The notes beneath the pieces are model-generated. The model searched no databases. It was not told where the DNA came from and saw only the letters and a program-made list of their open reading frames with translations. Below are positions 44,686-54,693 of a DNA stretch of 64,000 nucleotides, in pieces. Positions within the stretch are counted from its first letter, which is position 1; the number at the start of each line of letters is the position of its first letter. This DNA is from Lachnospiraceae bacterium (GTDB taxonomy: Bacteria > Bacillota > Clostridia > Lachnospirales > Lachnospiraceae). The translations under genes were made by a program, and so were the position numbers. The stretch lies in assembly GCA_030825115.1 (NCBI GenBank), contig JAPJQL010000003.1:1-64000 (forward strand), read 5' to 3'.

Positions 44686-44773
44686 CGGAGATGAAGGGAT
44701 TTGAACCCTTGCGCCGGTTACCCGACCTACCGCATTTCGAGTGCGGACCCTTCAGCCACTTGGGTACATCTCC
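44686..44773 (-). tRNA. tRNA-Ser (anticodon CGA)
   Basis: An 88-nt class II tRNA. The acceptor arms GGAGATG and CATCTCC pair. The anticodon stem GCACT/ATGC surrounds the loop CTCGAAA, giving anticodon CGA (decodes UCG). The long variable arm is GGTCGGGTAACCGGC and the T-loop GGTTCAAATCC is conserved. CCA is not encoded. The discriminator base is G, as expected for serine tRNAs. Confidence 0.96.
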
Positions 44774-44883
44774 AACACATCAACCAGCATATTATACACG
44801 ATATTTACAGAAATGTAAATGGGACATCCCCCGTTTTTTTCAGAAATGTCCCATTTTCTCACTGTCAGACTCTCACATCTGTC

Positions 44884-46116
44884 TTATAAACCAAAAAAGC
44901 GGTCCACGCCGTCTGCCAGCCCGTTTCCCAGATTGTCCAGAGTCGCCGCAGAATGGTCGGACGCCTTATCTCCCAGCTCGATATCAATCGACGGAACCGT
45001 AGAGTATGAGGTCTGGGTCAGATCCATCTCCATCGCCCCGTTCGAAAATATCTTCACGCCAGCACCTTTCAATCCGGCAATCAGGCTTTCCCCCAGCGCA
45101 TTGTGCTGCTGCCAATGGGACTTCACCGGCTCCATATTCCGGTAAGACGCCACATTCGGCACACTCATATAAAATGCGCCCTTATTGCTGGCAGTAGAAT
45201 CCCAGTGAAGCGCAATATGGCAGTCTGCCGCATTGTTCGCAATCACCGTCCTCGCCACATTGTCAAGCTGCACATCCTCCGATTCCCGAATCATCAAAAC
45301 GTCGTACCCTCTCGCCAGCAGCTTTTCCTTCAGCACCTTTGCCATCGCAAGCGTCACCTCCGCCTCCGGAGTCCCGTCTGCAAACGTCATCCCTCCTGAC
45401 ACCGCAATGGCCGTCGCAGCGCCTGCCCCCGTAGTTCCCCCCGTCACCTTCGGCGTTCCGTCCGGATGGCACTGGGTCTTTACACTCGAACCACCTTTTG
45501 TCCCATGCCCCGCGTTCACGCATACGACTTTATTCTTCCGGCCGGCAGCCTCCGACCGGTACAGCATGGCAGAACCCGTGTTAATCTTCGAAAAGCCTGC
45601 ATACTTCCAATCCGGGTTCAGCTTCACCTCGCCGGAACTTACGCCGGTAACCGCAGCCGTCTCTGCCGGAATCTCCGGCTTCGTCTCAGACAGATAGCGG
45701 GATGACACATAACACTCCCTGTCCCGAAAGAGCACACAGCTCCAGGCTTCGCTATAGCCGATGCGGCGCAGCTGCTCCCCCCGGTCCAATACGGCAACGA
45801 TCTCTGCATCCGTCCGGGCAAGGCCGCGCACATTGACCTGATTGCCCGTGACATATACAAATTCGTCGCGCGGTTCCATCTCAAAAGCAGCCTCTGTGAT
45901 CTGCGCAGCCTCTGTGATCCGGGCAGCCTCCGCGGTCCGCGCCGTCTCCGTGGTCCGCGCCGCCTCAAGCGCACTGCTCTCAGCCGCGGCTGTCTCTGCG
46001 CCGTCTGCCGATACCGCCACCTTCTGGTAGTCCTTCGACTGACATCCGGCCGACAGCACCGCAACCGCCGCCGACACGACCAGCACCACAGCCCGCCTGA
46101 AATATCTGTCCCTCAT
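44884..46116 (-). CDS. N-acetylmuramoyl-L-alanine amidase lipoprotein with SH3 domain
   Basis: A 410-residue exported cell-wall hydrolase. Lipobox SAGC (Cys about 25) is followed by an Ala/Thr/Glu repeat linker (AARITEAAQITEAA). Next comes a bacterial SH3 domain at about residues 87-142 (YVTGNQVNVRGLARTDAEIV). The zinc-dependent Amidase_3 domain at about residues 190-405 has VCVNAGHGTKGG (first His), PEAEVTLAMA (Glu), IALHWDS (His) and IDIELGDKAS (catalytic Glu). It cleaves the amide between MurNAc and the stem peptide. Its start overlaps the mnmA stop (ATGA), so it ends the iscU-mnmA operon. Confidence 0.93.
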   Translation of the reverse strand: MRDRYFRRAVVLVVSAAVAVLSAGCQSKDYQKVAVSADGAETAAAESSALEAARTTETARTAEAARITEAAQITEAAFEMEPRDEFVYVTGNQVNVRGLARTDAEIVAVLDRGEQLRRIGYSEAWSCVLFRDRECYVSSRYLSETKPEIPAETAAVTGVSSGEVKLNPDWKYAGFSKINTGSAMLYRSEAAGRKNKVVCVNAGHGTKGGSSVKTQCHPDGTPKVTGGTTGAGAATAIAVSGGMTFADGTPEAEVTLAMAKVLKEKLLARGYDVLMIRESEDVQLDNVARTVIANNAADCHIALHWDSTASNKGAFYMSVPNVASYRNMEPVKSHWQQHNALGESLIAGLKGAGVKIFSNGAMEMDLTQTSYSTVPSIDIELGDKASDHSAATLDNLGNGLADGVDRFFGL

Positions 46117-47198
46117 CGGATCGTCCCTCCTCCAACCACATAGTCTCCGTCATAGAACACCACGGCCTGTCCCGGCGTCACCGCACGGACCGGTTCCAGA
46201 AAACGGCATTCCACCAGGTCATCCCCAATCTCGCGTATCACGCAGGGAGCTCCCTTGTGGCTGTAGCGGATCTTTGCCACAACCTGCATTTCACCGCCGT
46301 GGAGACCATCTGTTGCCATCCAGTTCAGCCTGTCGCAGGTCAGCCTGTCCGTAAACACATCTTTGCCGTCCCCGATCACAACCTCGTTGGTCTCCGGGCG
46401 GATGGCCACCACGAACACAGGCCGTCCCATAGAAAGATTCAGGCCTTTCCGCTGCCCTACCGTATAGTGGGTGATTCCCTCATGCCGCCCGATGATATTT
46501 CCGTCCAGATCCACAAAATTGCCCTGCGTCAGTTTTTTATCTGTATTTTCCTCGATGAATTTTGCATAATCATGGTCCGGGATAAAACAGATCTCCTGGC
46601 TGTCCGGCTTGTTCGCCACCTGCAGCCCGATCTCCTCCGCCATCTGCCGGATCTGGTCCTTCGTATAAGCCCCCACCGGCATCAGCGTATGGGAAAGCTG
46701 CTCCTGCGTCAGGTTGTACAGCGCATAGGTCTGGTCCTTTGCGGCGGTCGCAGATTTTTTAAGGGCATATCTGCCGTTTGGAAGCTGCTCAATCTGTGCA
46801 TAGTGGCCGGTCGCAATATAATCCGCGCCAATATCAAGGCTCCGCTTCAAAAGCGACTCCCATTTGACGTACCGGTTGCAGGCGATACAGGGGTTGGGCG
46901 TCCGTCCCCGGATGTATTCGTCCACAAAATAATCCATGACATGTTCCTTGAATTCCTGTTTGAAATTCATAACGTAGTAGGGAATTTCCAAATCCCACGC
47001 CACCCTCCGCGCATCGTCCACCGCGGAAAGACCGCAGCAGCCGCCGTTCTCCTGCTGAACCGTCTCTTCCTCGTCCTGCCAGATCTGCATCGTCACGCCG
47101 ATGACATCATATCCCTGTTTTTTCAGCAACCAGGCGGCCACCGAAGAATCGACGCCGCCTGACATGCCTACCACAACTTTTTTCTTATCTGATCCCAT
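46113..47198 (-). CDS. mnmA: tRNA-specific 2-thiouridylase MnmA
   Basis: A 361-residue enzyme that thiolates U34 of tRNA-Lys/Glu/Gln. The PP-loop is GMSGGVDSSVAA at residues 11-22. The catalytic cysteines are C104 (PNPCIACNRY) and C204 (SQEICFIPD), matching the conserved pair. The C-terminal beta-barrel region includes HYTVGQRKGL. It starts at 47198, sharing one base with the iscU stop (TAATG). It receives sulfur from IscS, whose gene is now separated by an IS element. Confidence 0.97.
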   Translation of the reverse strand: MGSDKKKVVVGMSGGVDSSVAAWLLKKQGYDVIGVTMQIWQDEEETVQQENGGCCGLSAVDDARRVAWDLEIPYYVMNFKQEFKEHVMDYFVDEYIRGRTPNPCIACNRYVKWESLLKRSLDIGADYIATGHYAQIEQLPNGRYALKKSATAAKDQTYALYNLTQEQLSHTLMPVGAYTKDQIRQMAEEIGLQVANKPDSQEICFIPDHDYAKFIEENTDKKLTQGNFVDLDGNIIGRHEGITHYTVGQRKGLNLSMGRPVFVVAIRPETNEVVIGDGKDVFTDRLTCDRLNWMATDGLHGGEMQVVAKIRYSHKGAPCVIREIGDDLVECRFLEPVRAVTPGQAVVFYDGDYVVGGGTIR

Positions 47199-47635
47199 TA
47201 ATATTCTTCTTCCTCTTCATGCTCGCTGATGTCGGATTTTGGCTGCTCAAGTCCCTCGATCTCGACTCCGTTCTTCTGGGCATAATCCCAGAGCGCTGCG
47301 TGGATTGCCTCTTCTGCTAACAAAGAACAGTGTACCTTAACCGGTGGCAGCCCGTCAAGTGCTTCCATCACAGCTTTATTGGTTATTTTCATCGCCTCCT
47401 GAACGGATTTGCCCTTTACCAGCTCCGTTGCCATACTGCTGGTCGCGACCGCAGCCCCGCAGCCAAAAGTCTTAAACTTCACATCCCGGATGATCTGGTT
47501 CTCATCAATGTCCAAAAAGATCCGCATGATGTCCCCGCACTTCGCATTTCCGACGGTGCCGACCCCGCTCGGGTTCTCCAGCTCGCCTACGTTTCTGGGA
47601 TGCTCAAAATGGTCCATAACTTTCTCTGTATACAT
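47198..47635 (-). CDS. iscU: Fe-S cluster scaffold protein IscU/NifU-like
   Basis: A 145-residue scaffold for [2Fe-2S]/[4Fe-4S] assembly. The three ligand cysteines are C33 (AKCGD), C59 (FGCGAA) and C103 (VHCSLL). The start motif MYTEKVMDHFEHPRNVGE is typical. The C-terminus ends in an acidic tail (EHEEEEEY). Ancestrally it would have been transcribed with iscS just upstream. In this strain a 1.75-kb IS element separates them, so iscU-mnmA-amidase may depend on a new promoter. Confidence 0.96.
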   Translation of the reverse strand: MYTEKVMDHFEHPRNVGELENPSGVGTVGNAKCGDIMRIFLDIDENQIIRDVKFKTFGCGAAVATSSMATELVKGKSVQEAMKITNKAVMEALDGLPPVKVHCSLLAEEAIHAALWDYAQKNGVEIEGLEQPKSDISEHEEEEEY

Positions 47636-47657
47636 GATTACTGTTCTCCTTTTATCC

Positions 47658-47669
47658 TCATTATTTTAT
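47658..47669 (+). repeat. Left target-site duplication of the IS element
   Basis: TCATTATTTTAT is directly adjacent to the left inverted repeat. A near-identical TCATTGTTTTAT (49424-49435) is directly adjacent to the right one (11 of 12 match). Confidence 0.6.
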
Positions 47670-47809
47670 TAGGCGTTTGCGAAACGCCAACACCCGCGTA
47701 ATTACGGTGTTTTTTCTTTTACAAAACAAAACATCTCCTCAATGGTTTATGTTAAAATAGAGTTGTCAAGAAACCATTTTAACCGCCACCAAAAAGGAGA
47801 TGTATCTAT

Positions 47810-49267
47810 ATGATACCATATAAACAGCTCACTTTGGCAGAAGTTTTTGAAGATTGCCAAAATAAATTTCATAATGACAAATATCAGTTCCTGATTCTAC
47901 TCGATGAAACCATTGACCTTGACGAAATTGTTCCGCTTTCGTTTGTTTCTCATTTTCACGCTTCCACCGGAAGACCTCGCAAGCATCAACTTTATCCGAT
48001 GATTAAGGCTCTTCTATTGCAGCGTATTTTCTCAATCCCCACAGATACGCTCCTGATCATTTTTCTGAAGTATTCTCAGGAATTGCGTGATTTCTGCGGC
48101 TTCGATGTTGTTCCGGATGCTTCGAAATTCACCCGCTTCAAGCAGGATTTCCTGATGGACTTACAATCGATGTTCGACCGCATGGTGGATCTGACCGAAC
48201 CGATATGCCAAAAACTGGATCCATCTCTTGCATCTATGACTCTCTTTGATACGTCTGGCATTGAAGCATGGGTAACTGAAAATAATCCTAAATACGCAAA
48301 TCGAATCATCAAACAGCTGAAAGCTTTTGCAAAGGCAAATAACTTCGACAAGAATTATGATCCTTATAAAGCTGCTTATGGTTCTATGCCTACTCATGCC
48401 GCTGCTCATGCTGCAATACAGCAGATGTATATCAATGGGCATTTCTGTTATGCCTATAAATTCGGCCTTGTGACCAACGGCCTTGGCATTGTCCGTGACA
48501 TCACCTTCTATAACAAAGATTTCCTGGATGCTCATCCAGATATCGTTATAGAAAAGAAATCGGATTCTCCTGACGAAGATAAGTCACTGGCTGACTCGAA
48601 GGCACTGCTTCCTGTCCTGATTGATTTTTTTCAGAAGCATCCTTTGATTCAGCCAAAAACGTTTCTGGGTGATGCCGCCTTTGATACCATCGAGATCTAC
48701 AAGTCACTTTTCGGCGAAATCGGATTTGAAAAAGCCTTCATTCCACTTCGGGTTAAGCTTTCCATGGAGGGCAGCGACTACCAGATCAATGAAAACGGTA
48801 TCCCCTGCTGTCCACATGATCCTTCCCTTCCAATGAAGAGAGAGGGAAGTAGATCTCATTTAAAGAGTAAGCTTCCAACCATGAAATTCGTCTGCCCTAA
48901 AATGAAGTGGGAATACAACAAAGCAGATAAAACAAAACGCCGTGTATGCCACTGCGAGCATCCATGTACCACTTCTTCCTGTGGAAGAATGATCTATGTT
49001 TATCCTGAAAAGGATCTTCGTGCCTATCCTGGTGTGGAACGTGGCTCTTCGGAATGGCATGAAACGTATAAAATCCGTGTAAATGTTGAAAAATCCATCC
49101 ATCACTTTAAGGACAGCTTCTGTGTTGCCGGACGCAAAACCCGGAATGAAAAAACGCTTCATGCTGACTTACTTCTCTCTGGTATTGCTCAGCTCGTTAC
49201 TGTGATGGTCGCCGATAAAATCCATCAGCATCAATACATCCGGAGCCTTAAGCCTCTAATCGCCTGA
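47810..49267 (+). CDS. DDE transposase of an IS5/IS1182-like element
   Basis: A 485-residue transposase, apparently intact. The N-terminal DUF772-type region covers about residues 45-125 (STGRPRKHQLYPMIKALLLQ, FCGFDVVPDASKFTRFKQDF). The catalytic DDE_Tnp_1 part contains MTLFDTSGIE, a second acidic block FLGDAAFDT, and a C-terminal Cys/His segment CHCEHPCTTSSC before ERGSSEWHETYKIRVNVEKSIH, holding the likely final glutamate. The ATG follows AAGGAG. It is AT-richer than the neighbouring isc genes. Confidence 0.9.
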   Translation: MIPYKQLTLAEVFEDCQNKFHNDKYQFLILLDETIDLDEIVPLSFVSHFHASTGRPRKHQLYPMIKALLLQRIFSIPTDTLLIIFLKYSQELRDFCGFDVVPDASKFTRFKQDFLMDLQSMFDRMVDLTEPICQKLDPSLASMTLFDTSGIEAWVTENNPKYANRIIKQLKAFAKANNFDKNYDPYKAAYGSMPTHAAAHAAIQQMYINGHFCYAYKFGLVTNGLGIVRDITFYNKDFLDAHPDIVIEKKSDSPDEDKSLADSKALLPVLIDFFQKHPLIQPKTFLGDAAFDTIEIYKSLFGEIGFEKAFIPLRVKLSMEGSDYQINENGIPCCPHDPSLPMKREGSRSHLKSKLPTMKFVCPKMKWEYNKADKTKRRVCHCEHPCTTSSCGRMIYVYPEKDLRAYPGVERGSSEWHETYKIRVNVEKSIHHFKDSFCVAGRKTRNEKTLHADLLLSGIAQLVTVMVADKIHQHQYIRSLKPLIA

Positions 49268-49271
49268 CTGG

Positions 49272-49317
49272 AAGCTTCCATAAATTCTTTTGCTTCGTAG
49301 CGATAGGAAGCTTTTTT
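49272..49317 (+). terminator. Terminator after the transposase
   Basis: AAGCTTCC (49272-49279) pairs with GGAAGCTT (49306-49313), followed by a T-run. Confidence 0.75.
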
Positions 49318-49423
49318 GTTATATCTAAATTTAAAGCCAGTCACTTTTTATATCGAAAATCCTGCATTGCGGGATTCTCTCCCTGTTTGAATCAGGATTG
49401 CGAACTTGTTTCGCAATTGCCTA

Positions 49424-49435
49424 TCATTGTTTTAT
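49424..49435 (+). repeat. Right target-site duplication of the IS element
   Basis: TCATTGTTTTAT, 11 of 12 identical to the left copy at 47658-47669 and in the same orientation. Confidence 0.6.
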
Positions 49436-49448
49436 CTGACTTATTTTC

Positions 49449-50633
<1,185 letters not shown>

Positions 50634-50822
50634 ATATGCAAATCCACCTTTCTGGGATATAATATCTCTATGACTCTTATTATACAATCTATTTCCTAGT
50701 ATTTCAATAGGAATTGAACTATTTTTTTCATTATTCCTGCAATCATCCTATTATATGCATACAAAGAGGTGTTGGAATCAAGCCGATTATGGGGAACGTG
50801 GGCAAAATGACCCGATTCTTTC

Positions 50823-50877
50823 AAACAGAAAAAGTGGAAAAAACCGCAATCCTCAGTTTTTTCCGCTTTTTCTGTTT
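50823..50877 (-). terminator. Long terminator after the sodium:solute symporter gene
   Basis: CAGAAAAAG-TGGAAAAAAC pairs with GTTTTTTCC-GCTTTTTCTG, a stem of nearly 20 bp with A- and T-rich flanks. The region 50690-50822 has no gene. Confidence 0.8.
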
Positions 50878-50888
50878 AGAACGATTCA

Positions 50889-52427
50889 TCACTCCCCCAA
50901 AGCCTTCTTCACAGACGTCTCCACACGCTTCTCATAACAGGCAAACATCGCCTCCACCTGTTCCTTCGGCAGCCGCCCGGTAACCAGGCTTACCACCGGC
51001 ACGATCACAAGCCCTGCAAGCATAGTGACTGCCCCTGCGTTGATCGGCGACTGCAAAAGCGCCGGAAAGCTGTCCCGGAACAGCAGATTCAGCGTCATCA
51101 CGCCTGCTCCAAACACAAAACAGGTCCAGACAGCCGCCCCGCTCGTCTTTTTCCAGTACAGCCCGTACAAAAACGGTGCCAGAAACGCTCCTGCAAGCGC
51201 TCCCCACGACACCCCCATCAGCTGGGCGATAAACGTCACGTTGCGCCTGTACTGGATCACTGCGATCACAACGGAAATGCCGATAAACACCACGACCAGC
51301 ACCCGCATCACAAACACCTGTTTTTTCTCATCCATATCTTTGATAAAATTGTCCTTTAAAAAGTCCAGCGTCAGCGTAGAACTGGACGCCATCACGAGGG
51401 AGGACAGGGTAGACATGGAGGCAGACAGCACCAGGATCACCACAAGGCCGATCAGCAGCGGGGAGAGCCCCGACAGCATGGTCGGTATCACCACATCATA
51501 ACCGTCCGCCGCGATATTCACAGAATCCCCGTACAGCCTTCCGAAACCGCCCAGAAAATAACAGCCGCCCGATACCACAAGCGCAAAAAAGGTGGAGATG
51601 ATCGTGCCTTTTTTAATCGAGTTCTCGCTTTTGATCGCATAAAATTTCTGGACCATCTGGGGCAGCCCCCAGGTCCCAAGGGACGTAAGGATCACAACGC
51701 CAAACAGATTCAGCGGGTCCGGCCCAAAGAACGAGGCAAACACGCCCGGCTGCGCCGATACCGAAGAATCCTCAATCATCGCCAGACGGTTTACGGCCTC
51801 CATAAAACCGCCGTTGTCATTCAGCACCGCCGCGATCACCGCCACGATGCCAAACAGCATGACGATCCCCTGGATAAAATCATTGAGCGCCGTTGCCATA
51901 TATCCGCCCACGATCACATAGACCCCGGTCAGCACTGCCATCACGATGATGCAGACCGTATAATCAATATGGAACGCCATCCCAAACAGCCTCGACAGAC
52001 CGTTGTAAAGAGACGCCGTATAAGGGATCAAAAACAGGAATATAATGACTGAAGCTCCTATTTTAAGACCTCTGCTCTGAAATCTCCTGCCAAAAAATTC
52101 CGGCATCGTCGCACTGTCCAGATGCTGCGTCATGACACGGGTACGCCTGCCCAAGATCACCCACGCAAGCATTGAGCCGACCATGGCATTGCCAAGCCCG
52201 ATCCATGTGGAGGCAACTCCATATTTCCAGCCGAACTGCCCTGCATATCCGACAAAGATAACCGCCGAAAAATAGGACGTTCCATAGGCGAACGCCGTCA
52301 GCCACGGGCCGACGCTCCTTCCTCCCAGCACAAAGCCATTGACATCCGTCGCATGGCGTCTGCAGTAAAATCCAATCCCAAGCATGACGCCAAAAAACAG
52401 CGCCACCATCACTCCCTTAACCAGCAT
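50889..52427 (-). CDS. Sodium:solute symporter (SSS family)
   Basis: A 512-residue symporter with about 13 predicted helices. Typical parts are GFVLGGRSVGPWLTAFAYGTSYFSAV near residues 31-56, YIVVGGYMATALNDFIQG-like conserved segments (VYVIVGGYMATALNDFIQGI) and STLSSLVMASSSTLTLDF in the C-terminal half. The substrate is not determined by sequence. It lies 48 bases downstream of an acyl-CoA synthetase and belongs to the aromatic-acid gene group, so uptake of an aromatic acid or carboxylate is likely. A ribosome-site-like GGGGGAAAGAG precedes the ATG. Confidence 0.88.
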   Translation of the reverse strand: MLVKGVMVALFFGVMLGIGFYCRRHATDVNGFVLGGRSVGPWLTAFAYGTSYFSAVIFVGYAGQFGWKYGVASTWIGLGNAMVGSMLAWVILGRRTRVMTQHLDSATMPEFFGRRFQSRGLKIGASVIIFLFLIPYTASLYNGLSRLFGMAFHIDYTVCIIVMAVLTGVYVIVGGYMATALNDFIQGIVMLFGIVAVIAAVLNDNGGFMEAVNRLAMIEDSSVSAQPGVFASFFGPDPLNLFGVVILTSLGTWGLPQMVQKFYAIKSENSIKKGTIISTFFALVVSGGCYFLGGFGRLYGDSVNIAADGYDVVIPTMLSGLSPLLIGLVVILVLSASMSTLSSLVMASSSTLTLDFLKDNFIKDMDEKKQVFVMRVLVVVFIGISVVIAVIQYRRNVTFIAQLMGVSWGALAGAFLAPFLYGLYWKKTSGAAVWTCFVFGAGVMTLNLLFRDSFPALLQSPINAGAVTMLAGLVIVPVVSLVTGRLPKEQVEAMFACYEKRVETSVKKALGE

Positions 52428-52475
52428 ACTCTTTCCCCCGTCCCGGCCTTTTGGTGATTCCGTCCCGTTTATGTA

Positions 52476-54110
52476 CTAATTCCTGATCTGCGCCTCCACG
52501 AGACGCCCTCCGCAATACCGCTCACGCAATTTCGGCTTCTCGATCTTCCCGGTAGGATTTCTTGGAATCTCCGCAAAGATAATGCTTCTCGGACGCTTAT
52601 AGCGCGGCATCTGTCTGCAGAATGCATTGACCTCTTCCTCGGTCAGGCTGCGGTCAGGCTTCACTTCGATCACCGCCGCCGCGATCTCTCCCAGCCGCTT
52701 GTCCGGGATCCCGATCACCGCCACATCGTGGATCGCGCTGTTCGTCCGCAGGAAATCCTCTATCTGGACCGGATACAGGTTCTCGCCGCCGCTGATGATG
52801 ACGTCCTTCTTCCGGTCGACCAGATAGATAAACCCGTCCTCATCCTCCTTCGCCATATCTCCCGTAAACAGCCATCCGTCCTGCAATACCTCCGCTGTCG
52901 CTCTCGGGTCATTGTAATAGCAGGTCATGACGCCCGGTCCCCTGACCGCCAGCTCACCGACCTCCCCTCTGGGAACGGTGCTGCGGTTCTCATCCACGAT
53001 CCGCACCTCCCAGCCAAAGCCCGGCACACCGATCGCGCCGACCTTGTGGATATTTTCCACGCCCAGATGGACACAGCCCGGTCCGATCGACTCGCTGAGC
53101 CCGTAGTTGGTGTCATAGGCATGGTTCGGGAAATAGGACTTCCAATGCTTGATCAGGCTCGGCGGCACGGGCTGAGCTCCGATGTGCATCAGCCGCCACT
53201 GCTCAAGCTGATAATCCTCAAGCCTGATCTTTCCGCTGTCGATACATTCCAGGATATCCTGCGCCCAGGGCACCAGCAGCCATACAATCGTACATTTTTC
53301 CCTGGAAACCGCATCCAGCACCGCCTCCGGTTTTGTACCCTTTAAAAGCACCGCCTTGCCGCCTGTCAGCAGCGAGCCAAACCAGTGCATCTTGGCGCCC
53401 GTATGGTATAAAGGCGGAATGCACAAAAACACATCCTCATGGGTCTGACCGTGATGTTTCTGCTCCACCAGGCAGGCATGGGTCAGGCTCTCATGGGAGT
53501 GCAGGATTGCCTTCGGAAATCCCGTCGTACCGGAAGAAAAATAGATGGCGGCATCGTCGTCGTCATCCAGCCGGATTTTCGGCGCTTTGCTGGAGCAGTC
53601 CATCGTCATGGACTTGTAATCTTCCGCAAAGGTCGGGCAGTTTTCCCCCACGAAAAAAAGCAGCCTGTTTTTCGAGATATTGTCCGCAATCTCCTCCACC
53701 CGCCCGATAAACTCAGGACCAAACACCAGGATATCCACGTCCGCAAGATTGACGCAGTATTCGATCTCCTCCGAAGTATAGCGGAAGTTCATCGGCACCG
53801 CCAGCGCTCCGGTCTTTAAAATCCCAAAATAGATTGGAAGCCATTCCAGGCAGTTCATCAGCAGGATGCCCACCTTGTCCCCCTTTTCAATCCCCCGGTC
53901 AAGAAGCAGGTTTGCAAAGCGGTTTGCCTTCTCGTCAAACACGTGCCATGCAATCTCACGCCGGTAATAGGAGGTCGGACTCGGCTCCATCAGCTCATAC
54001 TCCTTCCACGTAACCCGCCTTGTCTCCTTCACCTCCGGATTGATCTCCACCAGGGCCGTCTCATCCCCGTACATCTGGCTGTTATGCTCCAGCATATCTA
54101 CAATCGTCAT
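52476..54110 (-). CDS. Acyl-CoA synthetase (AMP-binding, class I)
   Basis: A 544-residue ATP-dependent acyl-CoA ligase. It has the nucleotide motif YFSSGTTGFPKAILHSH, NYGLSESIG (A5-type), GWLFTGDMAKEDEDGF and the hinge DRKKDVIISGGENLYP, and ends with catalytic Lys in RNPTGKIEKPKLRE. This is the fatty-acyl/aryl-CoA ligase type; the natural acid is not known. The start at 54110 follows AGGGG by 9 bases; an earlier GTG at 54143 has no site. It lies downstream of iorAB-paaK-ACT with a strong terminator between, and is followed by the symporter. Confidence 0.92.
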   Translation of the reverse strand: MTIVDMLEHNSQMYGDETALVEINPEVKETRRVTWKEYELMEPSPTSYYRREIAWHVFDEKANRFANLLLDRGIEKGDKVGILLMNCLEWLPIYFGILKTGALAVPMNFRYTSEEIEYCVNLADVDILVFGPEFIGRVEEIADNISKNRLLFFVGENCPTFAEDYKSMTMDCSSKAPKIRLDDDDDAAIYFSSGTTGFPKAILHSHESLTHACLVEQKHHGQTHEDVFLCIPPLYHTGAKMHWFGSLLTGGKAVLLKGTKPEAVLDAVSREKCTIVWLLVPWAQDILECIDSGKIRLEDYQLEQWRLMHIGAQPVPPSLIKHWKSYFPNHAYDTNYGLSESIGPGCVHLGVENIHKVGAIGVPGFGWEVRIVDENRSTVPRGEVGELAVRGPGVMTCYYNDPRATAEVLQDGWLFTGDMAKEDEDGFIYLVDRKKDVIISGGENLYPVQIEDFLRTNSAIHDVAVIGIPDKRLGEIAAAVIEVKPDRSLTEEEVNAFCRQMPRYKRPRSIIFAEIPRNPTGKIEKPKLRERYCGGRLVEAQIRN

Positions 54111-54220
54111 AGTTGTATCCCCTACCCTATTTAATTTTCGCACTTTAACGCATCAACGCTTTTATCTATAAAAGTTACTATACTTCATCTTGCCTCTTCT
54201 GTCAAGAAAAGAACGGCACA

Positions 54221-54267
54221 AAAAACGAACCGGTTCTGCATCATTTTGCACAGAACCGGTTCGTTTT
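54221..54267 (-). terminator. Strong terminator after the ACT-domain gene
   Basis: A long near-perfect stem (AACGAACCGGTTCTG with its complement ending GGTTCGTT) around a loop of about 12 bases, with A- and T-flanks on both sides. It ends the ior-paaK transcript and can work in both directions. Confidence 0.9.
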
Positions 54268-54274
54268 CCCCATC

Positions 54275-54679
54275 CTACCTGTCAAAAAAAGCAACGCCCG
54301 CCTCGCTCATCAGCTTTCCGGCCCTCTCCAGGTCCGAAACCTTCAGCGCCATCGCCGCCTCATCGGTCTCCGTGCAGAGCGCATACATATATTCAATGTT
54401 GACGCCTGCATCACAGAGGATTCTCAGCACCCGGTGAAGTTCCCCGACCTTGTGATCCATCTTCAGAGCCAGCACATCTGTCAGCGTTGCGCTGAACCCT
54501 TTTGTCTTCAGCGCTTCTCTCCCTTTTTCAGGGTCAGATACCAATAGCCGCAGCATCCCGTATTCACTGGTGTCAGCCATGCTCAGCGAAAGGATATTGA
54601 TATGCTCCTCCGCCAGCACCCTTAAAACCTCTTCCAGCCTTCCTGCGCGGTTTTCCAGAAAAATCGATAATTGCTTCAT
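54275..54679 (-). CDS. ACT-domain amino-acid-binding protein
   Basis: A 134-residue protein made of two ACT domains in tandem (about residues 1-65 and 70-134; LSIFLENRAGRLEEVLRVL and VGELHRVLRILCDAGVNIEYM). Stand-alone ACT pairs of this type accompany iorAB and paaK genes in many anaerobes and are thought to sense aromatic or branched amino acids. There is no catalytic domain. The start at 54679 follows GGAGGGAG. It ends the operon iorA-iorB-paaK-ACT. Confidence 0.88.
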   Translation of the reverse strand: MKQLSIFLENRAGRLEEVLRVLAEEHINILSLSMADTSEYGMLRLLVSDPEKGREALKTKGFSATLTDVLALKMDHKVGELHRVLRILCDAGVNIEYMYALCTETDEAAMALKVSDLERAGKLMSEAGVAFFDR

Positions 54680-54693
54680 TGCCCGTCTCCCTC

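Larger units (their letters stand above)
47670..49423 (+). mobile_element. Complete insertion sequence of about 1.75 kb
   Basis: It is bounded by imperfect inverted repeats. The left end is TAGGCGTTTGCGAAAC (47670-47685); the right end, read on the minus strand, is TAGGCAATTGCGAAAC (49408-49423), 14 of 16 identical. It carries one transposase gene and is flanked by a 12-base near-perfect direct repeat. It sits between iscS and iscU in opposite orientation to them. The left end also forms the hairpin GGCGTTT/AAACGCC. Family is IS5/IS1182-like by protein; exact group uncertain. Confidence 0.85.
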
